The notes under the pieces were generated by a model. It was not told where the DNA came from. It searched no databases and saw only the letters and a program-made list of their open reading frames with translations. A program made the position numbers and the translations under genes. Positions 9,355 through 18,799 of a DNA stretch of 64,000 nucleotides are shown piece by piece. Numbering within the stretch: the stretch's first letter is position 1; each line of letters begins with the position of its first letter. This DNA is from Rhizobium gallicum bv. gallicum R602sp (GTDB lineage: Bacteria; Pseudomonadota; Alphaproteobacteria; Rhizobiales; Rhizobiaceae), in assembly GCF_000816845.1 (NCBI RefSeq), contig NZ_CP006879.1:372001-436000 (forward strand), in the 5' to 3' direction.

Positions 9355-10805
9355 CTTCTCTATTCGGCGTGGTGAGGTCAAGCACCTTCTGACTGTCCGC
9401 AGCTATGGCGATTGATGTCTTCGCAGTATCGCGCTTCTCTCCGGGCTCGGCCTATGTGGCCCTCCCATTATGGGACCAGAAGAATGGGGCGGAACAATCT
9501 AATCGGCGACCTGATCGCAATAAACGACCGTACCAGACAACCACGCGAACTCACCCCATCCATCGTCCTGCGAAGGACATCTTTCCACCGGCGGCGGAAT
9601 CTTCTTGTCTCCTTTGGTTCTCGTCACCTTGGTTGCTAATTACCCAGCAACAGGCAAGCTCTCCCGTGTCCAGCAGAATTCGGTTCCGTCACTCCACATT
9701 CGATGCATGATCACAGCAAGCCGTCGGGCCAACGCTACAACCGCCTTTTGCCTGCCGCGGCGTCTGGCGATATTCATCGCCCAGGCTTTTAGCCACGACC
9801 ATTTCTTAACGTTTACAAGCAGGACTTGCGCTGCTTCGTACAGCAGGGATCGCATCATCGCGTCACCGCAACAGGATACTCGCCCGACCCGTTTGCTTTC
9901 ACCAGACTCGTTCAGTTTCGGCGTCAGCCCGAGCACAGAACCGACCGCCTTTGAATGTGCAAACCGGCCAGGAATATCGATGGTTGCCGTATAGGTGAGA
10001 GCGACAACGGGGCCGACACCAGGGATCGTCGTCAACCGGCGACAAACTTCATCCTCGCGGACCAAATCCAAAACCTTCTTGTGCAGCTTGGTGAACTCGT
10101 CGCGCAGCAGTTTGCGCGCAGCCAACAATGGCTGCATGATTTCGTGTAGATCAGGCCTGTCTTCGACCAGCTCATTGATCCGCTCCTCGAATTTGACCTT
10201 GCCGACCAATCCGACTTTCAGACCGAAGTTGCGCAACAATCCGCGAATGTCATTCGCGATGGCGATGGCTTTTTCCTGCAAGAGTTTGCGCGCTGTCAGC
10301 AATGCCCGGTGCTTCTGGCTCGTCAGTGTCTTCACATGCACAGGCCGGTAGAGATTGACGCGCATCATCTGGGCTATTCCACGCGCATCGTTGCGGTCCG
10401 TCTTATTCGGTTGGGCTTTCAAAATGCCTTGGCATGTCTGGTCTCGATGCAGATCACCGGCAATCCTGCCTTGGCAAGTCCTTCATAGAGCCATTGCGAC
10501 AGTGGTCCGGCTTCAAGACCGGTCCGCTCAATCTGCCACTTCGGGTCCTTGATCACCGAGATCAAATCCTCAGGGTGAGTGGCAACTTTCGTCTCCCGGC
10601 AAATCTTGCCTGTCTCATCAACAATGCAGACCGCGGTCTCTTTCACCGACAAATCCAATGCACAATAGTGTTTCATGCTGCGCTTCTCCCTTTGATGTTG
10701 AGGCTGTTGAAAGACATGACCTCGTTTTACCATCAGCCAGAAGCGCAGCACCGCAATCCACAATGGTCAACGCTGAGACGCAAAGCCGAATATCCCATCT
10801 AATCG
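9355..10805 (-). mobile_element. IS110 copy 1
   Basis: 1451 bp that recur almost identically at 17241-18691. The boundaries were set by comparing the two copies: shared sequence begins at CTTCTCTATTC and ends at CCATCTAATCG. There are no terminal inverted repeats, as expected for the family. Both copies have closely related left flanks (GTGG-GGTTG), which may reflect the target chosen by the element's guide RNA. Confidence 0.8.
9640..10676 (-). pseudogene. IS110 transposase (copy 1), one-base frameshift
   Basis: A DEDD-type IS110 transposase of about 345 residues starting MKHYCALDLSVKET at 10676. The N-terminal RuvC-like domain holds D7 (ALDLS) and later KTDRNDARG. The C-terminal Tnp_20 domain holds LTTIPGVGPVVALTY. 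One A is missing from the A-run near 10420 compared with copy 2, so the frame breaks after ETRHAKAF. The rest of the gene is open. Confidence 0.85.
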
Positions 10806-12273
10806 CATTCCATCCGTCAAGCGGGCTTGAGCATTCAGCGACCTTGCCGGCTTGCGGGACAGGCAACCGGCTTAATCGATTGGATGGATCTGCCCTCACC
10901 GGCCGGGTCCTTCAGAGCTATCCAGTGCTGGGAGCAGGGTTGTCTCCGCGGTCGACAAATGTCGCCGCACAAGGGTTTTCGCAGGTGGGATCTTCCTAAT
11001 GTTCGAGGCGCAGTCTCAACGAGCTGCAGCCACCAGAAGCGGAATGATCCTGCCCACGTCCGCAGCAGGGACGCTCAGCACCAAAGTTAGATGGCGCGCT
11101 GAGGGACGAAGGCTGAGCGTCGCCTATATGGTCGCGCCAGCCGATGCGTTGAACACTTCTCCCGTCTTGAGCATGCTGTGCATGATGACCGCGAGTTTCC
11201 GGGCGACGGCCACAGCGGCCCGCTTGAAGCCAAGTCGCTCGCGCAGCTTAAGGCCCCAACTCTTGAGACTGCTCTCGGTCCTGGCACTGGTTCTCGTCAA
11301 AAGCACTGTCGCCGCTTCGTAAAGCAGCCCACGTAAACGATTGTCACCCCTTCGCGAGATATGGCCGTCATAGTCGACCTCGCCTGACTGATAACGCCGC
11401 GTTGTTAGCCCGAGCCAGGCGCCAACCGAGCGCGACGTTCGAAAGTTTTCTGGATTTTCAATTGCCGTAACGTAGGACACCGCTGTGACCGCGCCGATCC
11501 CCGGAATTGTCATCAATAACTTCGTGGCTTGGCTCCCACGTGCCACTATAAGCAACTGTTGGCCAAGATCGGCTGCGCGCTTGCGGATATCGTGCCACGC
11601 CTCCAAAAGAGGCAAGATAATCTTCGCAAGCTCGGTGTTTCCATCCAAAAGCTTCCGCACATCGCCATCAAACACTCGACCCTTCGCTTTCGGGATGATC
11701 AGACCGAAGGTCTTCATCAGGCCGCGGATTTGATTGCCAAGTTGCGTTGACATGTTCAGGAGCTGTTCGCGGGCAGCCACCAATGTGCGGGCTAACATAG
11801 CGTCAAACGACTTGACGCGAACCGCTTTGTAAAAGCCTGCTTCAGCGAGTTGAGCTAAACCATCCGCATCGTTGGCATCGGTCTTGTTGAGCGTTTCGTT
11901 CAATACCTTTTGCGCGTGCCGCGCTTCAATGCAGATCGCCGGCAACCCCTCGCTCGTCAGCGCGTGATAGAACCACGTCGACAGCGGTCCCGTTTCGAAT
12001 ACGACGCGCTGCGCGCGTGGAGCTTTTTTGCGGATCATCTGCGCGAGAAGATTGGGATCCGAAGGACACTTCCCCCGCCAGATCCGTTTCCCGTCTTCCC
12101 GGATCGAAATTGCGGTGTCTTTCAATGAAACATCAAGGCCAATATATTGGTTCAAGGTTGCCTCCATCCGATGTTTGGGCCCGGTTCCAATCGAGAGCCC
12201 GTTTTTCCATCCTATCGGGGGCAACCACCCTCACCAGCCCAAAAGCCAGAGACGGTCGCGCCGCGATTACTCC
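10806..12273 (-). mobile_element. Second IS110 element inside ISNCY-A
   Basis: The sequence between IS110 copy 1 and the resumption of the ISNCY transposase at 12274. It contains one intact transposase gene and about 318 bases beyond its stop (10806-11123) with no gene. Exact ends cannot be set without another copy. ISNCY sequence resumes immediately after CTCCATG. Confidence 0.55.
11124..12167 (-). CDS. IS110 family transposase, intact
   Basis: 347 residues from ATG 12167 (MEATLNQYIGLDVSLKDT), the usual IS110 start; upstream in-frame ATGs are unlikely. N-terminal DEDD RuvC-like domain: IGLDVS with the first Asp, VFETGPLSTW, and NKTDANDADG with the DEDD pair. C-terminal domain: LLMTIPGIGAVTAVSY and the catalytic Ser region RRGDNRLRGLLYEAA. 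Only about 39% like the twin copies by eye, so a different IS110 type. It is a full-length recombinase and may still be active. Confidence 0.85.
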   Translation of the reverse strand: MEATLNQYIGLDVSLKDTAISIREDGKRIWRGKCPSDPNLLAQMIRKKAPRAQRVVFETGPLSTWFYHALTSEGLPAICIEARHAQKVLNETLNKTDANDADGLAQLAEAGFYKAVRVKSFDAMLARTLVAAREQLLNMSTQLGNQIRGLMKTFGLIIPKAKGRVFDGDVRKLLDGNTELAKIILPLLEAWHDIRKRAADLGQQLLIVARGSQATKLLMTIPGIGAVTAVSYVTAIENPENFRTSRSVGAWLGLTTRRYQSGEVDYDGHISRRGDNRLRGLLYEAATVLLTRTSARTESSLKSWGLKLRERLGFKRAAVAVARKLAVIMHSMLKTGEVFNASAGATI

Positions 12274-13242
12274 ATGTTCGAGAACCGCGGCCGCAAATGC
12301 GCCCTGCTCGTCTACATCGACGATGCGACGGGCAAGCTCTTGCATTTGCGCTTTGCCGCCTCTGAGAACACCTTTGACTATCTGCACGCGACGAAGGCCT
12401 ATTTGCAGCAATGGGGCAAGCCGATTGCGTTTTACAGTGACAAGCACGGTGTTTTTCGCAGCACGCACGCCTCGATGAAAGACCGCACGAGCGGTCTGAC
12501 GCAGTTCGGCCGGGCGCTTTATGAGCTGAACATCGACATCATCTGCGCCAACACTCCGCAGGCGAAAGGCCGTGTGGAGCGGGCCAATCAGACACTGCAG
12601 GATCGGCTGGTGAAGGAATTGCGGCTGCGCGGCATCGACACGATCGAAGCGGCCAACGCCTATGCATCAGAGTTCATGGCGGATTTCAACTTTCGTTTTG
12701 GCAAGCCACCACGCAATCCGAAAGACATGCATCGGCCGCTGGCGAATCACGAGAACCTCGATGGTGCCATGTGCCGCAAGGAGGTTCGCAAGCTGTCGCA
12801 TTCCTTGACGCTGCGCTATGACAAGGTGATGTTCATTCTCGATCCGACAGAGCGCGCAACGGGGCTGGCGGGCAAGAAGGTTGTCGTATGCGACTATCCG
12901 GACGGGCGCCTGGAGATCACAGACGGGGAAGCCTCCCTGCCCTACAGAACGTTCGACATGTTACGGTCGGTGCACCGGGCGGACGTGATCGAGAACAAAC
13001 GCCTAGACGACATGCTTTCGATCGTGGCCGAGCTGCAGGCCGGGCGCCAACAGCAACGCAGCAAAAGTGGGCCTCGCCGCACCGGCCAGACGGACCATAT
13101 GTTCGGCATTCGCGATGGCAGCCAGAGCAATGGCTATCAGCAGCGCGGCACCAAGCCAGGACGGAAGACGGATTTTACGAAGGATCCAGTCGTTATCGCC
13201 CGACGGCAGCAGGTATTGGCGAGCCAGCTTAACACCGAGTGA
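12274..13242 (+). pseudogene. ISNCY transposase, 3' part (element A)
   Basis: Continuation of the interrupted transposase: FENRGRKCALLVYIDDATG, FYSDKHGVFRS with the second Asp and IICANTPQAKGRVERANQ with the catalytic Glu, then the C-terminal extension PRRTGQTDHMFGIRDGS. It ends at TGA 13240-13242. Without the IS110 insertions the gene would encode about 475 residues with no other lesion. Confidence 0.85.
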
Positions 13243-13465
13243 TGTAAGCGATCCGGATTGAAAAAGCTAAAGTATATTGTTGCACTTGAGCCCTGCGCGC
13301 CGACCGGGCTACGCAATACCGACAAGCTCCACCCGGACGGCGGCTTACCTCTGTGTATTCATCAATATAGAATATTGAAACGCCAGCAATAATGGATAGT
13401 ATGATGTCGCGTTTCTAAATTGCGTACTTTGTCTCATCTTTAATTAGCTGTGACACGTGTTGTAG

Positions 13466-14586
13466 CGGGGTGGGTTCAAGGATGAAGTGCGACTTGCGAT
13501 AGATACCAATGGGTTATCACGCGCAAGGAACGCTCATGAGACGCACCTACTCCCAGATCGATATGGATGAACGTCGCAGGATCGCTCGCTGGCGAGCGGC
13601 CGGCCTGAGCGCCACCGTCATCGCCGAGAAGCTCGGCCGGCATCGTTCGACGATTTTCCGCGAGCTGCGCCGCAATACGTTCGAGGATCGTGAGATGCCG
13701 GACCTCAACGGCTACTATTGCGTCACCGCCAACGAGATGGCACGTGAGCGCAGAGCCAAGCTGCGCAAGCTCGCCCGGTTCTCGCATCTGCGCCAATCGG
13801 TCATCGAGCGGATCATGCATGGCTGGTCGCCACAGCAGATCGCTGGCCGATTGCGGCTGGAGCGCCATCCGATCTCTGTCAGTTACGAGACGATCTACAA
13901 GTTCGCCTATTCCGCAGACGGCCAAGCCATCAAGCTGTGGCGGCACCTGCCGGAGCGTCGTGCGAGACGCAGACCGCGGTATGCCCGGCGGCGTCACGGT
14001 CGCCGCTTCAGCCCGGAACTCAACATCCTTCACGTCCTGATGCCGTTGCCGAGCGCAAGCAGTTCGGCCATTGGGAGTGCGATCTCATTCAGTTTCGCAA
14101 GAAGTTCGGTAAGGCCAACATGACCTCACTGGTCGAGCGTGTCAGCCGCTTTGCCGTCTTCCTGCGCAACAACGACCGGCAATCGAAGCCGATCATGGAC
14201 GGGCTGATTGATGTGCTCCAAACCCTGCCCCATGCTGCTCGACGCTCCATCACCTTCGACCGGGGAACTGAGTTCAGCGAATGGCCCTATCTGCAGGCTG
14301 GCATCGGAACGCAGATATGGTTCTGCGATCCGCAATCGCCTTGGCAAAAAGGCACCGTCGAGAATACCAATGGCCGGGTCAGGAAATGGCTTTCGAGAGA
14401 GGTGGATCCACTGTCGATCACCGACCGCGACCTGAAGGACATTTGCGACCAGCTCAACGCAACGCCGCGCAAATGCCTCGGCTATCGAACGCCCGCCGAA
14501 GTCTTCCGCCAGAAACTCCTCGCGCAAATCCGGCGCACCGGTTAGCTTCTCAAAGCCCGCAGGTCGCGGTTCGCCATGAACTCACA
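13466..14586 (+). mobile_element. IS30 element 1
   Basis: Imperfect terminal inverted repeats can be matched: the left end GGTGGGTTCAAGGATGAAG and the right end, read in reverse, GTGTGAGTTCATGGCGAAC. The element lies exactly between the end of ISNCY-A and the beginning of ISNCY-B and carries one frameshifted transposase. Confidence 0.65.
13536..14545 (+). pseudogene. IS30 transposase, frameshifted
   Basis: About 335 residues in two frames. The first (13536 to about 14030) carries the N-terminal HTH domains, with RRIARWRAAGLSATVIAEKL and LGRHRSTIFRELRRNTF. After a frame change near 14025 the second carries the DDE core: FGHWECDLIQF, ITFDRGTEFSEW, and CDPQSPWQKGTVENTNGR with the catalytic Glu. 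It ends at TAG 14543-14545. A fixed lesion is likelier than programmed frameshifting because the related fragment at 54.7 kb is otherwise continuous. Confidence 0.8.
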
Positions 14587-14723
14587 CGGCTATTTAGTAA
14601 TGCGACAGTTGGGCCAGTTAGAGATGCGACAGTCTCGCCTCTCGACGCACTGGTCAAAGCCAACGTTGGGAGCAAGGATGACGATCTTCAGCCTGGTCGA
14701 GACCATGAGCGGTCGGAGTCGTC

Positions 14724-16145
14724 ATGTCCTGTATAATCACCATGTCGCAGAAAGAATTGCATCGCCTCGAACTCATCCAGAAGATCCGTGACGAACGCCT
14801 GACTGTTGTCCAGGCGGCAGAACGGCTCGACCTCAGTCGAAGTCAGGTTCATCGGCTGCTGCAGGCCTATGACCGGGATGGGCCGGCCGGCCTTGTTTCA
14901 AAGAAGCGATCACGGCCGAGCAATCGGCGCCACAGCGAGGAATTTCGTAATGCGGCGCTGGACCTGATCCGCGAACGCTATCTGGACTTCGGTCCGACGC
15001 TGGCGCGCGAGAAGCTGATTGAGTTGCACAGGATCTCTCTCGCCAAGGAGACGCTGCGGCAATGGATGACCGAGGCCGGCATTTGGATTTCGCGTCGTGA
15101 GCGCAAGAAGCGAGTTTTCCAGCCGCGCGGCCGGCGCGACTGCTTTGGTGAACTGGTGCAGATCGACGGGTCGCATCACTGGTGGTTCGAGAACCGCGGC
15201 CCCAAATGCGCCCTGCTCGTCTATATCGATGACGCCACCGGCAAGCTGCTTCATTTGCGCTTTGCGCCATCCGAGAACACGTTCGACTATCTGCAGGCGA
15301 CGAAGGCCTATCTGCAGCAATGGGGCAAGCCGCTGGCCTTCTACAGCGACAAGCACGGCGTCTTTCGCTCCACCCATGCATCGGAGAAAGACCGGACGAG
15401 TGGTCTGACCCAGTTCGGTCGGGCGCTCTATGAGCTGAACATCGACATTATCTGCGCCAATACTCCGCAGGCCAAGGGCCGGGTGGAGCGTGCCAATCAG
15501 ACATTACAGGATCGGCTGGTCAAGGAGATGCGGCTTCGCGGTATCGATACGATAGAAGCTGCCAATGCCTATGCGCCTGAGTTCATGGCGGATTTCAACG
15601 CGCGTTTCGGCAAGCCACCGCGTAACCCGAAGGACATGCACCGGCCGTTGGCAGACCATGAGAACCTCGATGGCGCCATGTGCCGCAAGGAAGTCCGCAC
15701 GCTGTCGCAGTCATTGACGCTACGCTATGACAAGGTGTTGTTCATCCTCGACCCGACCGAGGTTTCCAGGCCGTTGGCCGGCCAGAAGGTGATCGTCTGC
15801 GATTATCCTGACGGACGGCTCGAGATCATGCACGAGAGCTTTGCCCTGCCCTACAGAACCTTCGATAAGTTGCGGTCGGTGCATCGGTCTGAAGTCGTCG
15901 AGAACAAGCGTTTGGACGATGTGCTGTCGATTGTCGCTGAGCTGCAGGCTGGACGCAAGCAGCAGCGCAGCAAGAGCGGTCCCCGACGCACCGGGCAGAC
16001 GGATCATATGTTCGGCATTCGCGACGGCAGCACAGCCAACGGCTATCAGAAGCGAGGACGCAAGCCGAGGACAGATTACATGACCGATCCGGCGGTGATT
16101 GCACGGCGAGAGAAAGCGTTATTGAGGCAGCCAGCAGCGGAATAA
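14724..16145 (+). CDS. ISNCY family transposase, intact
   Basis: 473 residues. HTH at about 27-60 (AERLDLSRSQVHRLLQAYD), DDE core with D in GELVQIDGSHHWW, D in FYSDKHGVFRS and E in PQAKGRVERANQTLQ, then a C-terminal tail with PRRTGQTDHMFGIRDGS. The length matches the IS1202-type group. The start is GTCATG at 14724; a second Met (MSQKE) seven codons later is an alternative. No lesion seen, so this copy could supply transposase for both ISNCY elements. Confidence 0.9.
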   Translation: MSCIITMSQKELHRLELIQKIRDERLTVVQAAERLDLSRSQVHRLLQAYDRDGPAGLVSKKRSRPSNRRHSEEFRNAALDLIRERYLDFGPTLAREKLIELHRISLAKETLRQWMTEAGIWISRRERKKRVFQPRGRRDCFGELVQIDGSHHWWFENRGPKCALLVYIDDATGKLLHLRFAPSENTFDYLQATKAYLQQWGKPLAFYSDKHGVFRSTHASEKDRTSGLTQFGRALYELNIDIICANTPQAKGRVERANQTLQDRLVKEMRLRGIDTIEAANAYAPEFMADFNARFGKPPRNPKDMHRPLADHENLDGAMCRKEVRTLSQSLTLRYDKVLFILDPTEVSRPLAGQKVIVCDYPDGRLEIMHESFALPYRTFDKLRSVHRSEVVENKRLDDVLSIVAELQAGRKQQRSKSGPRRTGQTDHMFGIRDGSTANGYQKRGRKPRTDYMTDPAVIARREKALLRQPAAE

Positions 16146-16151
16146 AAATCG

Positions 16152-16928
16152 TCAGTGCACGCCGGTGTCGCTCTGTGTATCCGATTCCAGTTGCAGGCAG
16201 GCTGGCCAGAGCGGCGTCTTGTGGAAGGATCCATCCTGGAAAAGCGTGATCCCCTCTCGTGCTTCATAGAGCAAACCAAGCCAGCACAGGCGCCGTAGGA
16301 CGCCATATTGGATATCGGATTTCAGCTCCCAGGCTTCCAGTGTCATTTCGGTCTCAGATAGGGGCTCGAAGTCTGGGTAGAGGATCTTCACAAGCTCCAA
16401 TGGCGTGCACCCTTCTCTGGCCTTGATATTGAGAAGGTTGAGGAACATGCGCCACCAGCGTAACCGCGCTTGGACCTCCTCTTTGCGCTCGGTGGCGTGG
16501 ACATAGGAATAGAGATAATCCGTGGCGACGAGATCGAAGAAGCCTTGCGGGTTCACCAGGAACTCCCGGCCGCGTCTGGTTGGCAGCAGCACATCCTTTT
16601 TCCGGCGAAGCAGCTTCAGATGACGGGTCATGTCGCGCACGACCCAGAGCGGCGGCATGTCGCTTTCATTGAGCACCTTGTTCATGCTGTAGAGGTCTTC
16701 GGCTGTGAAGTCGGGCCAGAGGAAGTTCACAGCGGCCCAATGCACGAACTTGCGGTTCATGGCGCCGGTCGCGGTCAATCCTATGCCACCCTCACCGTCA
16801 GCATAGGCAACCGCAAGAAGCATGCCGCGAACAAGTGGTGACAGCGCGGCGACATCGACGTCACCCTGCAACTTGATTTCCGGAAGCATCGTGTGGCTTT
16901 GACCCCTACCTGCCCCATGCAGGTGCAA
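16152..16928 (-). CDS. Passenger protein of ISNCY-B (hypothetical, winged-helix-like)
   Basis: 258 residues, or 245 from the internal Met at 16889 (MLPEIKLQGDVDV). The protein is helical and Trp/Leu rich with two segments typical of winged-helix repeats: GIGLTATGAMNRKFVHWAA and KKDVLLPTRRGREFL, plus a C-terminal RRLCWLGLLYEAREGITLF. The GLTATG/LLPTRRG pattern recalls C-terminal halves of pRiA4b ORF-3-like proteins (recalled, not checked). It lies 6 bases beyond the transposase stop on the opposite strand, inside the element ends. The role is unknown; a DNA-binding or accessory function is inferred. Confidence 0.6.
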   Translation of the reverse strand: MHLHGAGRGQSHTMLPEIKLQGDVDVAALSPLVRGMLLAVAYADGEGGIGLTATGAMNRKFVHWAAVNFLWPDFTAEDLYSMNKVLNESDMPPLWVVRDMTRHLKLLRRKKDVLLPTRRGREFLVNPQGFFDLVATDYLYSYVHATERKEEVQARLRWWRMFLNLLNIKAREGCTPLELVKILYPDFEPLSETEMTLEAWELKSDIQYGVLRRLCWLGLLYEAREGITLFQDGSFHKTPLWPACLQLESDTQSDTGVH

Positions 16929-17107
16929 ACGAGTATCAGCCGGCGACGGAACAATTGCTACTGAGAAAGCTAAAGCCGAAGAGGAGCATTATCACCCGCC
17001 CCCGCCCTTCCCTTGCAACCCGGCCCAGCCGGTCGGATCGGGGGCTGATTATCGGTGCCAGTGTCGCGTTTCTAACTGGCTGACAGCGTCGCGCCTCTAA
17101 TCAGCTT

Positions 17108-17151
17108 TGACACGTGTCATTATATAACGTTATATTGCATTGGCGCAATGC
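17108..17151. repeat. Three consecutive palindromes at the right edge of ISNCY-B
   Basis: TGACACGTGTCA (17108-17119), ATATAACGTTATAT (17122-17135) and GCATTG-GCG-CAATGC (17137-17151) follow one another with almost no spacing. The first overlaps the ISNCY terminus. The others lie in the 120-base gap before IS110 copy 2, which holds no gene. They could be binding sites or a hot target for insertion. Confidence 0.5.
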
Positions 17152-17240
17152 TTCTTGCGTCTTTCCATTCGTCTCATCAAGCATCAATACCATAAAGCTC
17201 GACAACGGCGTTCATTGTACTCTCGCTCGAGTGGAGGTTG

Positions 17241-18691
17241 CTTCTCTATTCGGCGTGGTGAGGTCAAGCACCTTCTGACTGTCCGCAGCTATGGCGATTG
17301 ATGTCTTCGCAGTATCGCGCTTCTCTCCGGGCTCGGCCTATGTGGCCCTCCCATTATGGGACCAGAAGAATGGGGCGGAACAATCTAATCGGCGACCTGA
17401 TCGCAATAAACGACCGTACCAGACAACCACGCGAACTCACCCCATCCATCGTCCTGCGAAGGACATCTTTCCACCGGCGGCGGAATCTTCTTGTCTCCTT
17501 TGGTTCTCGTCACCTTGGTTGCTAATTACCCAGCAACAGGCAAGCTCTCCCGTGTCCAGCAGAATTCGGTTCCGTCACTCCACATTCGATGCATGATCAC
17601 AGCAAGCCGTCGGGCCAACGCTACAACCGCCTTTTGCCTGCCGCGGCGTCTGGCGATATTCATCGCCCAGGCTTTTAGCCACGACCATTTCTTAACGTTT
17701 ACAAGCAGGACTTGCGCTGCTTCGTACAGCAGGGATCGCATCATCGCGTCACCGCAACAGGATACTCGCCCGACCCGTTTGCTTTCACCAGACTCGTTCA
17801 GTTTCGGCGTCAGCCCGAGCACAGAACCGACCGCCTTTGAATGTGCAAACCGGCCAGGAATATCGATGGTTGCCGTATAGGTGAGAGCGACAACGGGGCC
17901 GACACCAGGGATCGTCGTCAACCGGCGACAAACTTCATCCTCGCGGACCAATCCAAAACCTTCTTGTGCAGCTTGGTGAACTCGTCGCGCAGCAGTTTGC
18001 GCGCAGCCAACAATGGCTGCATGATTTCGTGTAGATCAGGCCTGTCTTCGACCAGCTCATTGATCCGCTCCTCGAATTTGACCTTGCCGACCAATCCGAC
18101 TTTCAGACCGAAGTTGCGCAACAATCCGCGAATGTCATTCGCGATGGCGATGGCTTTTTCCTGCAAGAGTTTGCGCGCTGTCAGCAATGCCCGGTGCTTC
18201 TGGCTCGTCAGTGTCTTCACATGCACAGGCCGGTAGAGATTGACGCGCATCATCTGGGCTATTCCACGCGCATCGTTGCGGTCCGTCTTATTCGGTTGGG
18301 CTTTCAAAAATGCCTTGGCATGTCTGGTCTCGATGCAGATCACCGGCAATCCTGCCTTGGCAAGTCCTTCATAGAGCCATTGCGACAGTGGTCCGGCTTC
18401 AAGACCGATCCGCTCAATCTGCCACTTCGGGTCCTTGATCACCGAGATCAAATCCTCAGGGTGAGTGGCAACTTTCGTCTCCCGGCAAATCTTGCCTGTC
18501 TCATCAACAATGCAGACCGCGGTCTCTTTCACCGACAAATCCAATGCACAATAGTGTTTCATGCTGCGCTTCTCCCTTTGATGTTGAGGCTGTTGAAAGA
18601 CATGACCTCGTTTTACCATCAGCCAGAAGCGCAGCACCGCAATCCACAATGGTCAACGCTGAGACGCAAAGCCGAATATCCCATCTAATCG
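17241..18691 (-). mobile_element. IS110 copy 2
   Basis: Near-identical to 9355-10805 in the same orientation, with one substitution noticed (GTCC to ATCC near 18412) and two compensating one-base length differences. The left flank GTGGAGGTTG resembles that of copy 1 (GTGGTTGT). The two copies bracket 6.4 kb and could recombine or mobilise it together. Confidence 0.8.
17526..18562 (-). pseudogene. IS110 transposase (copy 2), different one-base frameshift
   Basis: Same protein as copy 1, starting MKHYCALDL at 18562. Here the A-run near 18305 is complete (FLKAQPNKTDRND reads through), but one A is missing near 17951 (copy 1 AAATCC, copy 2 AATCC). The frame is therefore lost within LDLVREDEV and the Tnp_20 domain is cut off. 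The lesions of the two copies are complementary. Confidence 0.85.
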
Positions 18692-18799
18692 TGCGTCGGC
18701 TCGGCGGCGATGCGATGTTCATGCGAATGGTCGAGGCTGAAATCGCGGCGGGTTTGGCGCGGCGCTTCCCCCTTACTGCCACTGAATTTCGGTCTATCA

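Larger units (their letters stand above)
8742..13468 (+). mobile_element. ISNCY (IS1202-like) element A, interrupted by two IS110 elements
   Basis: The left end carries repeated TTAGAGATGCGAC motifs; the right end (about 13405-13455) carries related inverted motifs. The 14-bp sequence ACGTGTTGTAGCGG occurs just outside the left end and again just after the right end, as expected of the long target duplications of the IS1202 group. The transposase is split at 9353/12274 by about 2.9 kb of inserted IS110 sequence. Confidence 0.7.
14587..17119 (+). mobile_element. ISNCY element B, with a passenger gene
   Basis: The left end ATTTAGTAATGCGACAG with an internal repeat TTAGAGATGCGAC, and the right end GTCGCGTTTCTAACTGGC followed by CTCTAATCAGC, form imperfect inverted ends. 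It contains an intact transposase gene and, between the transposase and the right end, a convergent gene (16152-16928) that element A lacks. Both elements share the short block GAAAGCTAAAG after that position. Confidence 0.7.

Noticed and set aside
13536..14545. Programmed frameshifting in IS30 transposase
   Set aside because: IS30 normally has one continuous gene and no slippery run is obvious at the break, so a lesion is simpler.
16955..16985. GAGAAAGCTAAAG resembling part of a tts box
   Set aside because: The same block occurs at the matching position of ISNCY-A, so it is part of the IS end; the full tts consensus is not present.
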